A DNA stretch of 64,000 bases from Diadema setosum (GCF_964275005.1 NC_092686.1:42530333-42594332); one strand, 5' to 3'. Positions 10,826-24,427 are shown, numbered from the stretch's first letter. Numbers and translations: made by a program. The notes: generated by a model not told the origin, from the letters alone.

Positions 10826-11285
10826 GCATATCCTCCCCGGAGGTTTTTGAGCAATGCCTGTTAAAACGGGGCACTCGGCGTTTAACCCGTGTTTTATGGA
10901 ATCTGTGGAACGTAATCTTCGCCGGCGAACACCCGGGCGCGCCCGGAGAAGGTCTGTTAAGACGGGGCTATTGAGATTGTATCCTCCCCGGAGGTTTTCG
11001 AGCAATGTCTGTTAAAACGGGGCACTCGGCGTTTAACCCGTGTTATATGGAATCTGTGGAATGTAATCTTCGCCGGCGAACACCCGGGCGCCCCCGGAGA
11101 AGATCTGTTAAGACGGGGCTATTGAGATTGTATCCTCCCCGGAGGTTTTCGAGCAATGTCTGTTAAAACGGGACACTCGGCGTTTAACTCGAGTTAAATG
11201 GAATCTGTGGAATGCAATCTTCGCCGGCGAACACCCGGGTGCGCCCGGGCGCGCCCGGGGAGAAGGTCTGTTAAGACGGGGCTTT
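10826..11285. repeat. Minisatellite, about 151 bp x 3
   Basis: Three head-to-tail copies, each starting near TATCCTCCCCGGAGG (about 10828, 10979 and 11131) and each ending with GTCTGTTAAGACGGGGCT. The unit contains short inverted motifs (CTCCCCGGAGG, GCCGGCG, CCCGGGCG) and two related half-motifs, GTTAAAACGGGGC and GTTAAGACGGGGC. The third copy carries an extra GCGCCCGG duplication. The array sits at the 3' end of the retrotransposon remnant that follows. Confidence 0.85.
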
Positions 11286-11289
11286 AGAG

Positions 11290-13569
11290 TCAAAGTGCTC
11301 CAGTGATAGAAGGGACATACAGACTGGCTTCCGGGATTCCAGGCGCATTGATGGCAGGTTGTTTAGGTCATCGTTGATTGGAAAGTCAGGGTCTGCATTG
11401 ATGGCACTGGCGACCCTTGCCATCCTTTCCTTCCTGGGTAGGGAGGGGAGAGTGATGTGTGTCAAAACAGGCAGCCAGTAAAGAGGGGTGTGGACTTATG
11501 AGTGTGCCTGAGATTACCCGCATTGCCAAGTTCAGAATCGTGTCAACTCGTTTCGTGTAGCAGTTGTTGGCCCACGAGGATGAACAATACTCTGCAGTTG
11601 AGTAGAGGGCCAGTAGTTGCAATACGGAGAGTACTGGCTTTTGAACCCCAATTGTTGCTTGCGCGTTTCCTGATTATGTTGACCCGTGATTTCAAAGTGT
11701 CTGCAACTCTCTTCAGGTGTTCTCGGCATGTGAGAGCGCGGTCCAACGTAACTCCAAGGTACGTGGGGAACTTCTCATGATTGACAGACTTGTCATAAGA
11801 GGCTATCTCCAGCGTAACATAGGCAAGATGGTTACTAAGATGGAAGGCAGTAATGGTAGTCTTTGAAGGGTATAATTGTCGCGAAGTCTCCAGAAGATGA
11901 AGCACTCCTCCATTGTCTTCAGATCTTTGGTCAGGACTTGGCTGATGTCATCCAAGGACCTTCCCTGAAATGTAAGGGCGAGGTCATCTGCATAAACAAA
12001 CTTCCTTGATAAAGTGGTGGGCATGTCACTCACATATATACTGAAAAGACGTTGGGACAACCACAGAACCCTGGAAGAGGCCATCAGTGAGAGTTCTAAC
12101 AGAGCTGGGGTCTGGTTACCCAGAGGGACCCTGAATTTTTGATTGCCGAGGACCGAAGACAAGCAGCGCGCAGAATAGTCTGGCAATTCATGATCTTGGA
12201 CAGTTTCACAAGGAGACCACGTCTCCACAAATTGTGGAGACATGGTTGCCTGACCTGGCGGCTTTCAGGCCTATATCCACTTTTGCCAAGGATTACGGAT
12301 CACAGAGACTACTTGCCAGTTATGAGGATGAATAGGATTCTCCCTGGCCCTTAGAAACTTTCTTTCGAGCTGCCTTAGAGAAGGGGACCTTTCAGTTGAC
12401 AACCAGACGACAGGCAACTTTGTTGGCAGACACTTTAGGAGGCTGGTGCTGATCCGGAGGAGCTGAACCAAGGTGACGAAGGAGGTTCCAAGCCTTTCTA
12501 CTGGAGTGAGTGAAATCAAAATCATCCATTGCTTCCTGCTACCTTTGGCGTCTTGCAATGTCATGTGATGCGAGGAGTTCAGTGTCGATGTCGGGGTCTC
12601 CTGTAGATTCATAAAGATCCAACATTTCTTCAGACTCAGGTTGCCAGCATGGGGTGTAAGCCTTTCGGAAACCTCAAGGGATGTGTTTCCTGTTCGTTTC
12701 AGGATACTGCAGAAGTTATAGTTCTTTGAGACTGAAGCGAGATCAGCGATGGATTCTTCCACATCTTGCAGATAGTCTTCCCAATTACCTTTTCTGAAAT
12801 TCATCGGGGCTTGGTCTTGGAAAGCAAGATTGAAATCTGCAGCCCAAAGTGGATCAGGGCTGGGCGGTGTTGGCTGTAGGGGAAATGAGGAGAATCTTTC
12901 GCGAAGCAAGAAGGGGGAGGCCATTAGCTGATCTTAAAGTGAAGCAAGAAGGGGAGGCCACTAGCTGATCTTGAAGTGAAGCAAAGTAGTCTCGTCTCCA
13001 TCTGCTGGAGTAAAAAGTACAAGGTTGCTTGGCATCATGAAGGAAGAAGCGGTCGTTGAGAGACGGTCATTGACCCAGAAGTTCGCCATTGGCGTCATTG
13101 GTAGAATAGCCCCAGGAAGAGTGACTGTTGAAATCTCCTGCATGTACCTCTGGGTGGCGGAAGATCGGCAGTGCTAGGACAGGCCGTGAGACCGCAGGGG
13201 GTTTCTACACAATCATAAGTGACGGTGATGTCACCAACCCTGACAGATGGGACAAAAATATCACCGAAACTAGACTCCTGAAGGACAGAAAAATCCTTCA
13301 GATCATGCCTAAGGTAGGTAGCAATGCCATATTTTTCATGGCCAACACAGGCAACTAGCTTAGAGCCAAATGCGCAACTTGAGAGCAGAGGACGTGTCTA
13401 CGATATGCGTCTCTTGGAGAACATCAACATCAAGATCTTTGGCAATATGAGAAATGTAGTCATTCTTTGCTCGACACATACCATCCACATTCTGCTTGAG
13501 GATACATAGGGATTTACGGGTGTGTTGGCCCTGAGAAGGGCCGTTTGGGTTGTTGGCCACGGTCGCCAT
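11290..13569 (-). pseudogene. Degenerate Jockey/I-like non-LTR retrotransposon
   Basis: Minus-strand remains of one ORF2. The endonuclease start reads near 13530 (QNVDGMCRAKND, then DVLQETHI). The palm is recognisable near 12000 (FVYADDLALTFQG) and the thumb near 11770 (FPTYLGVTLDRALTCREHL). The C-terminal part ends near 11285. At least six frame changes and several stops split the chain, so it is an old fossil. The preserved YADD box makes the RT assignment safe; the clade is inferred from the thumb block and the probable CCHC tail at 9505-9660. Confidence 0.75.
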
Positions 13570-14172
13570 GGCAAGGATTACACAAAGTGCTAGCTCAAAG
13601 TTGTAATCTTGGTACGTATAGTGCAGAGAATTTGTACGAAGTTGTATTGCATCGGGTTGATCGCTTTAGTAAAGAACAGGGTGGACCACGTGAAGGTTAC
13701 AATCTCCCACCCCATTGTTACATACATTATGCAAGTTGTCAATAAATATCCTGAAACACGTGACATAACTTGATGGTTGAATATCTACGTAATATTGACA
13801 TGAAATAACCACAAACCCATTTGTAACACTTCTGACGTAAATTCAGCAGATGGGGACATCTACGAAATTACAAGATTGGAAGTGAGATTGAAGTATTCCA
13901 TACCTTTTTATGCAGTCATCCACCCGATTTAGCATAATGTCACCACTTTGTCAAACAGGAACATCAGGCACAAACAGAATACTCCGCGATACACGATAAG
14001 TGGTTGATATTTCCGTATGCCTGAGCAACTACTGAAATTTTCAATTCGGTAACAAAAGCAACTGCAGGTAAGAGTGTGCCCCCCCCCCCCCCCCCGAAAA
14101 GACGGGCTGAGCATTGCTTATTTTGTTAAGATTGTGCCTTGATTTCACTGGAGTAAATAAAGAAATTTCTTT
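13570..14172. other. No gene seen
   Basis: Non-coding; holds a run of about 16 C near 14079-14095. Confidence 0.4.
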
Positions 14173-14835
14173 AAATCATATCCTGCTTCCTCTTTATCAT
14201 TGCGTTTTACACGAGTTCAGATTTCATTCTGTGATTTTCTCACGCCCAATAAATCAGCTCCCTATTGTTTCGCCCATTGGTTGTTCCACTCCAGTTCAGC
14301 TCAAATGACGCATCACACCGTGTATATTTTCATACACCTTTTTGTTCCTCCACGCACAAAAATATTTGAAGGCGAACAGTTAAAACGGCAAACATTTGCA
14401 GATATTGTCATCGATATGGAAGATTAAATCAAAACAAGTATACCGATTACTGCAAATATATGTTCTTTTCGCGAATGTCCTTTCTTTTGTCCTTTGTTTT
14501 CAAAATCTGTCACAAACTTGTTCAAATCATATCCTGCTTCCTCTTTACCATTGCGTTTTACACGAGTTCAGATTTCATTCTGTGATTTTCTCACGCCCAT
14601 TTGATCAGCTCCCCATTGTTTCGCCCACTGGTTGCTCCACTCCAGTTCAGCTCAAATGACGCATCACACCGTGTATATTTTCATACACCTTTTTGTTCCT
14701 CCACGCACAAAACTATTTGAAGGCGAACAGTTAAAAACGATAAACAGATATTGTAATCGATATGGAAGATTAAATCCAAACAATTATACCGATTACTGCA
14801 AATGTATGTTCTTTTCGCAAATGTCCTTTCTTTTA
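14173..14835 (+). repeat. Direct duplication, two units about 351 bp apart
   Basis: The segment 14173-14490 is repeated at 14524-14835 with a small number of substitutions and a short deletion. Both begin AAATCATATCCTGCTTCC and include CACACCGTGTATATTTTC. The function is unknown. The similar frames in both units are shadows of the duplication. Confidence 0.85.
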
Positions 14836-15659
14836 AAAAGAGGAATGAAATCGAACACAATCGTTGCATATTTCCAGGGGAACGGAACTGAAATTTAAAG
14901 TTGTTTGTAATTGGTCAACAATATTCCTGAAATAAAACACCGTTGGAAATGTTTCATAAAGAATAAAATCTCAAAAGCATTTGTGCGTGTAGAACAATGT
15001 ATGTGTGATTTGCTATTCTCTTTATCCCCCCCCCCTAAAAAAAAAAAAAAAAAAAAAAAATCCGAAATGCAATGTTTGGGTCAGATGTGATGTGAAGTAT
15101 GCCATAATATCATTCATTCTCATTATTATTACCGTGCGAGACAAGGAATTATCATATAGTTAGACCCATCCTTTCATCTGATTGGTGCATGTTATTGTAA
15201 TCGACATAATTATCCAGTAATAACGAGTGAAACCATTTTCCATAGCTCATTTTTACTGAATATGTGCGATATTGTAGTTCGACGTATATGTCGCGTATGT
15301 TAAGCAACGAATGAGACGTAGCTTTAATGGAATTATTTGAACGTTCCTGTGAGTACAATTTATTCAATCTATTAAAGTGATGTTGTTGACATGCCACCGA
15401 CACCGACTCGTATTCAGCTGTGGTTGGATATATTTTTCACGCACTTTTTTTCGAGGTAATCATTGAACATGGTCCATCAAAAACAAACATTCTTCCCACA
15501 AGACAAGGACGACTAGGTGTTTTACAGAACACAGTTTACATAGCAATCGGGGGAAATGGGAAAGAGGAACAAGTATATAACAAAGGATTTTTCCCTCTTT
15601 TGGCAGACTTCAAAAGGCATCAGATGAGAGGCAAGACAATGTATTACATAGGATATATT
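14836..15659. other. No gene seen
   Basis: Contains a C run followed by about 24 A at 15026-15060, possibly the tail of an old retroposed sequence, then AT-rich spacer. Confidence 0.4.
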
Positions 15660-18117
15660 AATAGTCATTTATTTCATTTTCTGTATGTATCTCACCGTTT
15701 AAACGTAAAAATGTGTTGGGAGACCTTGAAGATTTGTGAAATAGAATTTGTGGGCAACTGTTTTCGCTATTCTCACTCAATCGCCTCTCCTGCCCCCGTC
15801 CCTTAACATTATGCCAAGGTTTAGATACGATTTGTAAAAGCTTTGTTTCATACTCACATATTAAAGAGGTGTATTCATCTTCAAGTATACTCAACGTATC
15901 AGCTTCCCTGACGCTTACCATTGCTAACTCCTGCACACCATACTATATTGTTAGTTTAATATCAACACGTATAACTGCTCATTAAAAAGGCCATCACCTC
16001 GTAAACCTCGAAACTGTCTAGGTTCAGAAAGCAAATAGACATAACATCCCCGACGTCTGAAACATGCTATCCGATCACTAGAAATAATTAGTGCACATTA
16101 CAAGTAGTGACTCTTTTGTATTTTTGAGCACATCTGATAATAATGGATATACAAATATTTACCCAGTTAATACCAATATCCTGCGATTGATTTTCAAAGT
16201 TTGAACAATACTTAACTTTATAGTAAACTAGATATATCGCTACGGCTACTGATATGCCTCCGCCATAATGCATGGTTCTCCTAATAGGTCTATAGTACAA
16301 TGTCTTGACAATGTGTGATGACAGTTTCACACAAGTGGCAAAATATTAAAATGACAGGTTTGACACAAATGTGCTGAATGTTCACTTTCCTAGAACTAGG
16401 TTCAATTGGATGAATGATTAAAATGTCAGAGTGCAGGTATTTGGGGAACTGATGATTTTTACTTGACTTTTGACCCTTTTATAAGTTTATGCATTGAGTA
16501 ATTTTCAAGGTATTGAGAAAAAGCATAATTTCAGTATCAAATGGGAAAATAGCATTATCTAAACCTGGCCTTTGACCTTTGACCTCACAGTTCCAAAGAG
16601 AATCACTGTTAGGTTGAACATGCATAAATATGTAAGTTTCATGATACCTTGAGTTACTTTCGAGATATGGAGGAAAAAGTGCAATTTAGCACTTTCACTT
16701 GACCTTTTACCTTTTGACCTTTGACCTTTCGGCAAGAATCTTCCCCCAAAATATATATTGGGTAATACATGCCATACATCAAGTTAAAAAAAAAAAACCA
16801 ACCTTCAGGCATATTGCATTTTAAGGAACGTACTGATATTTTGAGGAGTTGACCTTGACCTTTGACCCCCCCGACCTTTGACCCATGACCCCCAACTTCC
16901 CTAGATAATCATTGCCCATCGGTAAAAGCATATATACTAAGTTCCATGAAGATACCTTGAACCATTTGCGAGATATGGAGCAAAACATGAAATTTCAAAT
17001 TTTTTTTCACAAAATAATCTTTGACCTTTGACCTTTGACCCAGTGACCCTAAAATCCACACAAAGTATTATCCCCCAAGGATATACCCTCATACCAAGTT
17101 TGATGTAAAACCACCACACGGTTCTTGAGATATCGACAAAAACAAAACGGGACGGACAGACGTACGTACGGACGGACGGACGGACGGACGGACAGACGGA
17201 CGGACGGACGGACGGACGGACGACCCGAAAACATAATGCCTCCGGCCACTTCGTTGCGGAGGCATAAAAAAAAAATCGTCTGATCCACACAGGAGCTAAG
17301 TTCACACCAAACACTCACACATACATCTCTATACTGTTTGCACAATTTGTTTATGTATGTTACTGAACCTTAACAACAAAATCAAACAAAATAAACATAT
17401 CAAACGTGCCATTTAAATCGGTAATCTGCAGTAGACATCATAATAAAGTAATACCTGTATATGCAAATGAAGATATTCTGTTCTTCAAGATCATTATTTC
17501 TCCTTCGATTAGCATTATGTTGGCATATACTTGATACCAAATCAACTTTCTTCTTCCTTACTGTTCCACAACATATTTCATTGTATTAAAGTTGATTATC
17601 CACACGTATCAAACTGCTCGTTCACGAGACCATCACCTCGTAAACCGCAAATCTGTTTCATCCAGAAATAAAACAGACATCAAGGCCCCAAAGTCATAAA
17701 GATCTTATCCAATCACCTAAAGCAATACTTATCTCATTTCTCTTCAATAGAGCATATCTATAAAATGGTATCCAAATATTTACCCAGCCAACACCAGTTT
17801 CCTGCGATAGATTTTCAAAGTTTGATCAATACTCAGCCATAATAAAAAAGTGACATTTGATATTAATTTGAGACATGCATGTCTTTCCTCGTCGTACTGA
17901 GTATATCATAGGGCCAAGAAAAGATAGAGAATTATAAACATAATAAATACATTATATCGACGTTTTACTGTAACATCACAAACCGTTGTAGTCTCCTTAA
18001 CCAGCGACTGAGGATTTGAAACTCACAAATTCGTAAGTTCTGAAGGGATTGTCTGATTTTCATAAAACTTCATTGAAGTGTTCTACGGATTTCTTATTTC
18101 ACAAAGATATGTTCATA
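15660..18117 (+). repeat. First unit of a tandem duplication, carrying an insertion
   Basis: The parts 15660-16235 and 17270-18117 are closely similar to 18118-18690 and 18697-19510. The two units therefore form a direct tandem duplication of about 1.4 kb. In this unit the matching sequence is interrupted by the element at about 16240-17265. No coding capacity was recognised. Confidence 0.8.
16240..17265. mobile_element. TIR element with TGACCTTTGACC arrays and GGAC repeats
   Basis: An insertion of about 1 kb present in only one of the two tandem units. The ends carry inverted TATGCCTCCGC (16253) and GCGGAGGCATA (17255-17265). The interior repeats TTGACCTTTGACC motifs near 16567-16585, 16697-16728, 16850-16892 and 17021-17045. 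A GGAC tandem run of some 18 copies lies at 17150-17222. There is no transposase. The extra frames across the GGAC run are composition artefacts. Confidence 0.7.
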
Positions 18118-19510
18118 GTCATTTATTTCATTTTCCTCTATGTATCTCATTGTTAAAAGACAGAAAAAAATGTATTGGGAGACTTTGGAGATTTGTGAAA
18201 TAGAGGTTGTGGGCAACTGTTTTCGCTATTGTCACTCAATCGCCTCTCCTGCCCCCGTCCCTTAACATTATATATGCCAAGGTCTAAATACGATTTGTAA
18301 AAAGCTTCGTTTCATACTCACATAATGAGGCGCATTCATCTTCAATTACACTCAACGTATCAGCTTCCCTGACCCTTACCATAGCTATCTCTTGCACACC
18401 ATATTGTTAGTTTAATATCCACACGTTTCAAACTGCTCACTAAAAAGACCATCACTTCGTTAACCCCGAAACTGTCTAGGTTCACAAATCAAATAGACCG
18501 AATTGCCCCAACGTCTGAAACATGCTATCTGATCACCTGAAATAATTAGTGCACATTACAAGTAGTAATTCTTTTGCATTTTTTGAGCACGTCTGATAAT
18601 AATGGATATCCAAATACTTACCCAGTTAACACCAATATCCTGCGATACATTTTCAAAGTTTGATAAATACTTAACTTTATAGTAAAAAAAAAATGTCTTC
18701 TGATCCACACAGGAGCTAAGTTCACAATAAACACACACACATATGTTTTTATACTGTTTGTACAATTTGTATCTGTATGTTACTGTAACTTTATAACGGA
18801 ATCAAACAAAGTAAACATATCAAACGTGCCATTTAAATCCGTAAACTGCAGCAGAAATCATAATAAAGTAATACCTGTATATGCAAATGATTATATTCCG
18901 TTCTGCCCGTCTTCAAGATCGATATTTCTCCTTCAATTAGCATTATGTTGGCATTATACTTAATACCAAATCAACTTTCTTCTTCCTTACTGTTCAACAA
19001 CATATTTCATTGTATTAAAGTTGATTATCCACACGTATCAAATTGCTCGTCGAAGAGACTATCACCTCGTAAACTTCAAAACTGTTTCATCCAGAAATCA
19101 AACAGACACCAATTCCCCAACGTCATAAACATCTCATCTAATCACCTAAACCAATACTGATACAATTTTTCTTCAATAGAGCACATCTATAAAACGGTAT
19201 CCAAATATTTACTTAGCCAACACCAGTTTCCCGCGATAGATATCCAAAGTTTGATGAATAATCAGCCATGATAAAACAGGTGACATTTCACATTAATTTG
19301 AGACATGCGTGTCTTTCCTCGTCATACTGAGTAAGGGCAAGAAAATATCGAGAGCTTTAAACATAATAAATGCATTATACGTTGTATCGTTGTTTTACTG
19401 TGACATCACAAAGCGTTGTGGTGTTCATTATCCAGCCACTGAAACTCACAAATTCGTAACTTCTGAAGGAATTGTCTGATTTTCCTAAAACTTCATTGAA
19501 GAGTTCTATA
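18118..19510 (+). repeat. Second unit of the tandem duplication, uninterrupted
   Basis: Matches 15660-18117 without the internal element. Where the other unit has the insertion, this one reads straight through a short A run near 18683-18697. Confidence 0.8.
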
Positions 19511-19559
19511 CGGATTTCTACATTCACTTATACATATACATTTCGGGTAAATAACCTTT

Positions 19560-20062
19560 AATAACCTTTGATGCAAGCAGATTTCATATGCGACTTGCAT
19601 TTTTGTTCTTGTTATACCTTGATAATCACTCCGCAAGGAGGTATACCATCAGGGTAAAGGCATTCCAAACTTTCTCTATATCCCTCCAGTTCTAAAATTT
19701 CACTGCGTGTTATCATTCTGCTTGGTGGTAAAGCGCATATGTACAGCGCAAGGTATTTACATTTTCACTTATCATTATGAAGGAGAAGATGGTGAATGGA
19801 GAGGCGAGCATCCCGTATGAGTTCAGCCTCAGTGGCATGGATATTCCCTGCAGCGATGAAACTGCTACTCCGTTCTGCTTCTGTTTCTCTTGGTAATTGG
19901 ACTTCCTTACACATTACAGCCTCTTTAATATAGTACTTCGCGGACCTTGCTGTATTAAACTCTGACACTGCACTGGTACGAAGCCATACACTGATGTACA
20001 CGAAAGGGATATAGCGAGAATAAAATATAATTATGTCTTGTCTTGTCTTGTAGTGAAATTGA
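19560..20062 (-). repeat. Probable dispersed repeat with a TTGTC tail
   Basis: A block that ends in a short TTGTC tandem run (20038-20052) and includes CTCCGCAAGGAGG near 19629. The tandem pentamer end looks like a retroposon terminus. The 78-codon minus-strand frame here matches nothing I recognise. Low confidence. Confidence 0.35.
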
Positions 20063-20113
20063 ACTGATGCTTTGATGCTGATGAAGCCTACAACCAGATG
20101 TCCCGCGTGCTCA

Positions 20114-23100
20114 CTAAAGCATGTCTTGCAGGTCGTGTTTGGTCAGGTTGAAGAGCTGCAGGAGTGCGGCGTGATAGCTAAAGTGCCCTCGGAACTCCTG
20201 TTTCAAAAGTGAAGTGTCTTCAATTAATAACAAAGTTGATCATCATAATCAATTCATTACAATTCAATTCGGTACATTCATCGTTCAGGTAGTGAACAAA
20301 TTCGTAATGCACAATCATTGTATTATCGCATATTTAAACATTGTTTTATCATTCATTCATTTCTTTTCATCTATAATTTCATTTGATTTCATCATTAATT
20401 CTTGTGTTTTTGTTTTTTCTTTCTTTTTGAGTATCTTGTCACATTGCTCGATCCAGTAGAGATGGCGGTTGTTGTTGTTGTTGTTTTTTTTGAACTTGTA
20501 AAAGGTTTCATATGATTTTGCTTACCAAAAGCATCTTACATGTCTGAAGTATTACATAGTATTTTATAAGTCATTGAAAGTAGCTGTATGATGATCGTCT
20601 CACAAGTATCATCTTTCTTGAACAAACTGATTCTACATTAAATTTCTTTGTGAATGTATTTTCTGGTTTTCATTTATACTTCGTTTTGGCAGCATATACT
20701 GCACATATTACCAACTAATTATCACAATTAGGTCCTAGTTATTACAATTGGTTATAACCTTTTTCATGCGTCATTTAAGAGCAGAGCTTTTATAATCAAA
20801 ATATATACGAGCATGATTATTATAAAGAAACAACTTACCAGGACACCTATAAAAGTGGGGAGGGAGATCATTTTGATACCAGAATAATATCATCGCCCTT
20901 CACGACAAACTCTAAAACAGATTAGCCACATGGCATCTATCTTTATCACCTGGAAGCATTTGGCGTCGAAGATCGTGCTGAAGAAAGCAACTTTCATGGA
21001 TTACCGCAGGATATATTATATAATTTCCTACCGAGGTTTCAATTTTTGAATACCTTTGTGACAGTGGCGCAAGCACTGAACAACTTTGTTTGGCGTACTT
21101 TGGGTAGACCTGACACGCCGTTGCAGAACGTGGTCACCATACGCGATTGGAGCGCGTAATCTCCGAAGTAAGGTTGTTGCTTTGAAGTCTGAATTTGAGA
21201 TGGTGCAATGTGGTATAGATTATGATGTATTAGTACATGAAATTATTCTAAATGAAAAGAATAACAGAGCTCGGAGGTAGCTACACATAGACCTCCCCAG
21301 TATACAGCTCATTTTCCCCAAACATATTGTATCATATCCATATGATTATTATCCCAATTTTCACAAACAGTATTGATATTACCATTTTGAGTCTCAAGAT
21401 TCAGGTATTGCTGAAACAAAGATTGAAATTTGAGTCGTTAACAAATATCTATGTGAGGTTAACCGGAGTTTTCTTACCACACCCTGACATTCATTGAGGA
21501 GCTGTGTAGTAAAATCTTGAACGTTCCCAATCATTCTTTTTGAATTCTTGGATGAAGACGGTGACGCAGATCATGAACTAAAACATTATCATTTATTTCT
21601 TAGTCGGTTTCAGACCATCATCGAAACTTTCTTTAAATTCCATACGGAATTTATGTGTAACCTGGCAAAAAGACACCGGAAGCAAACAAACTCATAAAAA
21701 AGTATAACCCGCTGGTGAAGGTAAAACCGGAATAATCATGCAATGATCATGAGCTGGAGCCGTTAATCAATTTCTGATATGATTACATGTATTTAGTAAT
21801 TGCTTTCACCATTGTTCATGATTAGCTAAAAGACGTTTATATTCCATATTCATTCGCCAATGCAAAGAATTATTACATTGTAAACGTTTTAGTACTCTTC
21901 GAGGATTGTTAGCTATCACTGAATAAATATCTTTCAATTTCCAAATAAGGAGAAAAGTAATTCATTTAAAGTTCAAGGCACAATAAGAATGTCAGGATGA
22001 TAATTCATTTTTCAGCCTTCGGCATGCCCGATAAACCATTTCATTTTCGGGATTAGCAACCGTTGCCTTTACAAACATAGAGACCAAGGCGAACGAACCT
22101 CTGGAGGTGGCTCGTCTCTCGTGGCGTGCTTGATGGCATCAACGAGCACGTTCAGGCATTGGTCCGCTGGGTCTGACCTCGGCATGTCGAACAGAGAAGG
22201 GATGCTGGCGAGAAGCCCCATCCAGAACTGCGTTAAGCTTGAACGAATCAGAAAGGATATTTGCATGTAAAACGCTTGATATCTAAGTGTACGTAACACT
22301 AATTTTTCAGAACGCCGATAACAGTGCTTCGGCTCGGAAAGTTACCGAAGGCAATCCCCCACAATACCCACTGAAGTTCTTGAATGGTGAATGCCTTAAT
22401 AACATTGGTATCAGCCGAAATGTCAATAAGACAAAACCGATGAAAAAATCATCAAATCGAATTTCTGAATTAGGGTAAAATTCTAATAGCGAAGGTACAG
22501 AGCTATAACAAGTTGATAGCAAGTCATAAATATTCAATGTTCCTACAGGAATAGCAACAGGTCTACCGGAGAGAGGTTTTGAAGTTAAGCGCTCATTCAT
22601 GTGGAGTAAGTCACCCTCAATTACGTGTGGAAGAAATGAAAGAATTTGAAACTTAATGGCCCCACCGTGAAAAAAAAAAACAGCAGCAAAAGCTGTACAA
22701 TGATCAAGAACGCACGTAATTGATCGTAAAGGTATTCAAGGTTATGGTCACTGTTCCTACTGTTTCCATATGGTCTGTTAATACATTATCACGGTGAAAA
22801 TTAAGTTGATCGGCCCTGATGCATATTTCAGGGCCTTGAGAACACGAGTTTTGGAAACGTAGGGTTACAATTAGATAATACACACATTTATCAAATCACG
22901 CTATATCAACGTTTCACTACCAATTCCTTTTCCATCTTTCCGCCACGTTGGTATTACCGCCAACTGCATATTCTCTGGCAAGCTCGTCAAAGGTGTCGAA
23001 CAGATGTTTGATCGGGAGTGGATATTTTTGTGGAAACTTGAACATCGATTCCAAAACGTTCGTCACGTATGGACTGACTGCAGCCTGTGAAGGACGAGAA

Positions 23101-23419
23101 TTTCTCATTCATCTTCTTCATCCATTTTCATATAACAGCAGTAATGGTAACGGCAAGAATGACGATGGTGATAAGATGATAACAATTCTATAAATTATTA
23201 CTGCTACCACAAATTATGACGAAATCATATTAGAGTATTCAACAGGTTAAACGTACATTATGTGAACAATAGGTAAAATATGAACGTGAACATGTAAATA
23301 ATACTTGTGTATAAAAGGCCTACCTTTGTAGTCAGCATGTGAGCTATAGCGAGATCTCTACCCAGCCCAGCGCGCCCCTGTGTGACGTGAACTGGGGTGT
23401 TGGTGTCATCCGTCCTCAG
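20114..23419 (-). pseudogene. Left cassette, C-terminal GAP exons
   Basis: Five open, phase-compatible exons: 23419-23324 (LAIAHMLTTK), 23084-22921 (AAVSPYVTNVLESMF, PLPIKHLFDTFDELA), 22237-22099 (CLTQFWMGLLASIPSLFD), 21188-21054 (YFGDYALQSRMVTTF, LPKVRQTK) and 20197-20114 (EFRGHFSYHAALLQLFN), ending in TAG. The motif CLTQFW corresponds to CLPLRFW of vertebrate plexins, so the second catalytic arginine is glutamine here, as in the right copy. Confidence 0.8.
21205..22090. other. Intron of the left plexin cassette; no other gene seen
   Basis: AT-rich intron sequence. A histidine/lysine-poor frame near 21086-21280 is a shadow of the exon at 21054-21188. Confidence 0.5.
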
Positions 23420-23873
23420 CTGCCGAGTTTCCTTTAACAGGTAATGATGTAATTCCAAGTGTCATAAGGTAGCCAAAAATTATGTCATGTCGACTGCTGT
23501 TCTTAAAAGCAGATGTCGAATGGTTATTGATAATAATTATACTCTTGAGAAGAAAGATAACACCTTTATTGGGTAATTCAGTTTTCACTTTTATTACACT
23601 GCTTGTAGAGAATTCATCCGTTATCTTTCTCCTCCTAGATTAGAATGAGAGATTTCATTACCAAGTGACGGATTGGTTGATATCCATGCAATGTGTCATC
23701 CCGACTACAGCTATCAAAACTTGATCATACTGCCACAAGAGTGTAGACCTATTTCTATATCATACTTATGTGACATAGATTTCCCACTGTAACTAGAAGA
23801 CAAGATGAAATACAAGGATTAAATGCGATATTAAAAGAAATTCCTATTTGACCTTTTAAACTTTATGCATTAG

Positions 23874-24264
23874 GGAGCTTTAGATTTTTGCGACGGGGAC
23901 GTTCAGAGGGGAAAAATGTTCTGAGAATGCGCAGAATCGTGTTCAAAGTCGATCTATTTATAGCTCGCATCGTCTGAGTTTTCACTACGCGTTCTGGGCT
24001 ATTTTTACGTCCGCTCAATTCACTACGTTAAGACCATCTTGATGCACCGATCATAAATGGGGCGCCATCTTATTTTTTATATGTTGCGTCCAAAGAGCTT
24101 TTCCCCAATAAGTGATGGAGAGGAGAAAAATCTCTTTGGTTGCGTCTCGGCGCAATCTAAAGCTGCTTTTCAACACGACGCAGCACGACGCAGGGAAAGA
24201 AGAGGAGAACGTCCAGCTCAAGCGACGCGTCGTCTCGAACGTCTGCGCCGCAAATCTAAAGCTC
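23874..24264. mobile_element. Foldback MITE in a left-cassette intron
   Basis: Terminal inverted repeats read GGGAGCTTTAGATTTTTGCG on the left and CGCAAATCTAAAGCTCC on the right. The interior is rich in GACG and CGTC motifs, which produces overlapping open frames on both strands that I do not consider genes. About 390 bp; no transposase. Confidence 0.65.
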
Positions 24265-24427
24265 CGCATCATCAAATTCAACGTGACGTTGCAACATAAA
24301 GCTGATTTCGAAGTACAAAAACGTGATGAATATCTTGACATGACTTTTGCGTCAGGAGGATTATGAAACTTTACGGAAATCAACGGTTAATGTTTGATTA
24401 GTCAAATCACACAGATATACCCCTTAC

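Noticed and set aside
16937..17345. Overlapping minus-strand frames rich in Arg-Pro-Ser-Val
   Set aside because: They translate the GGAC tandem run and the flanking repeat; low-complexity artefacts.
19765..20001. 78-codon minus-strand frame next to the left plexin terminal exon
   Set aside because: Lies in a dispersed repeat with a TTGTC tail; no domain and no splice link to the plexin.
24051..24383. Overlapping frames on both strands near 24.1-24.4 kb
   Set aside because: They fall in a foldback element (23874-24264) and in intron sequence between two plexin exons.
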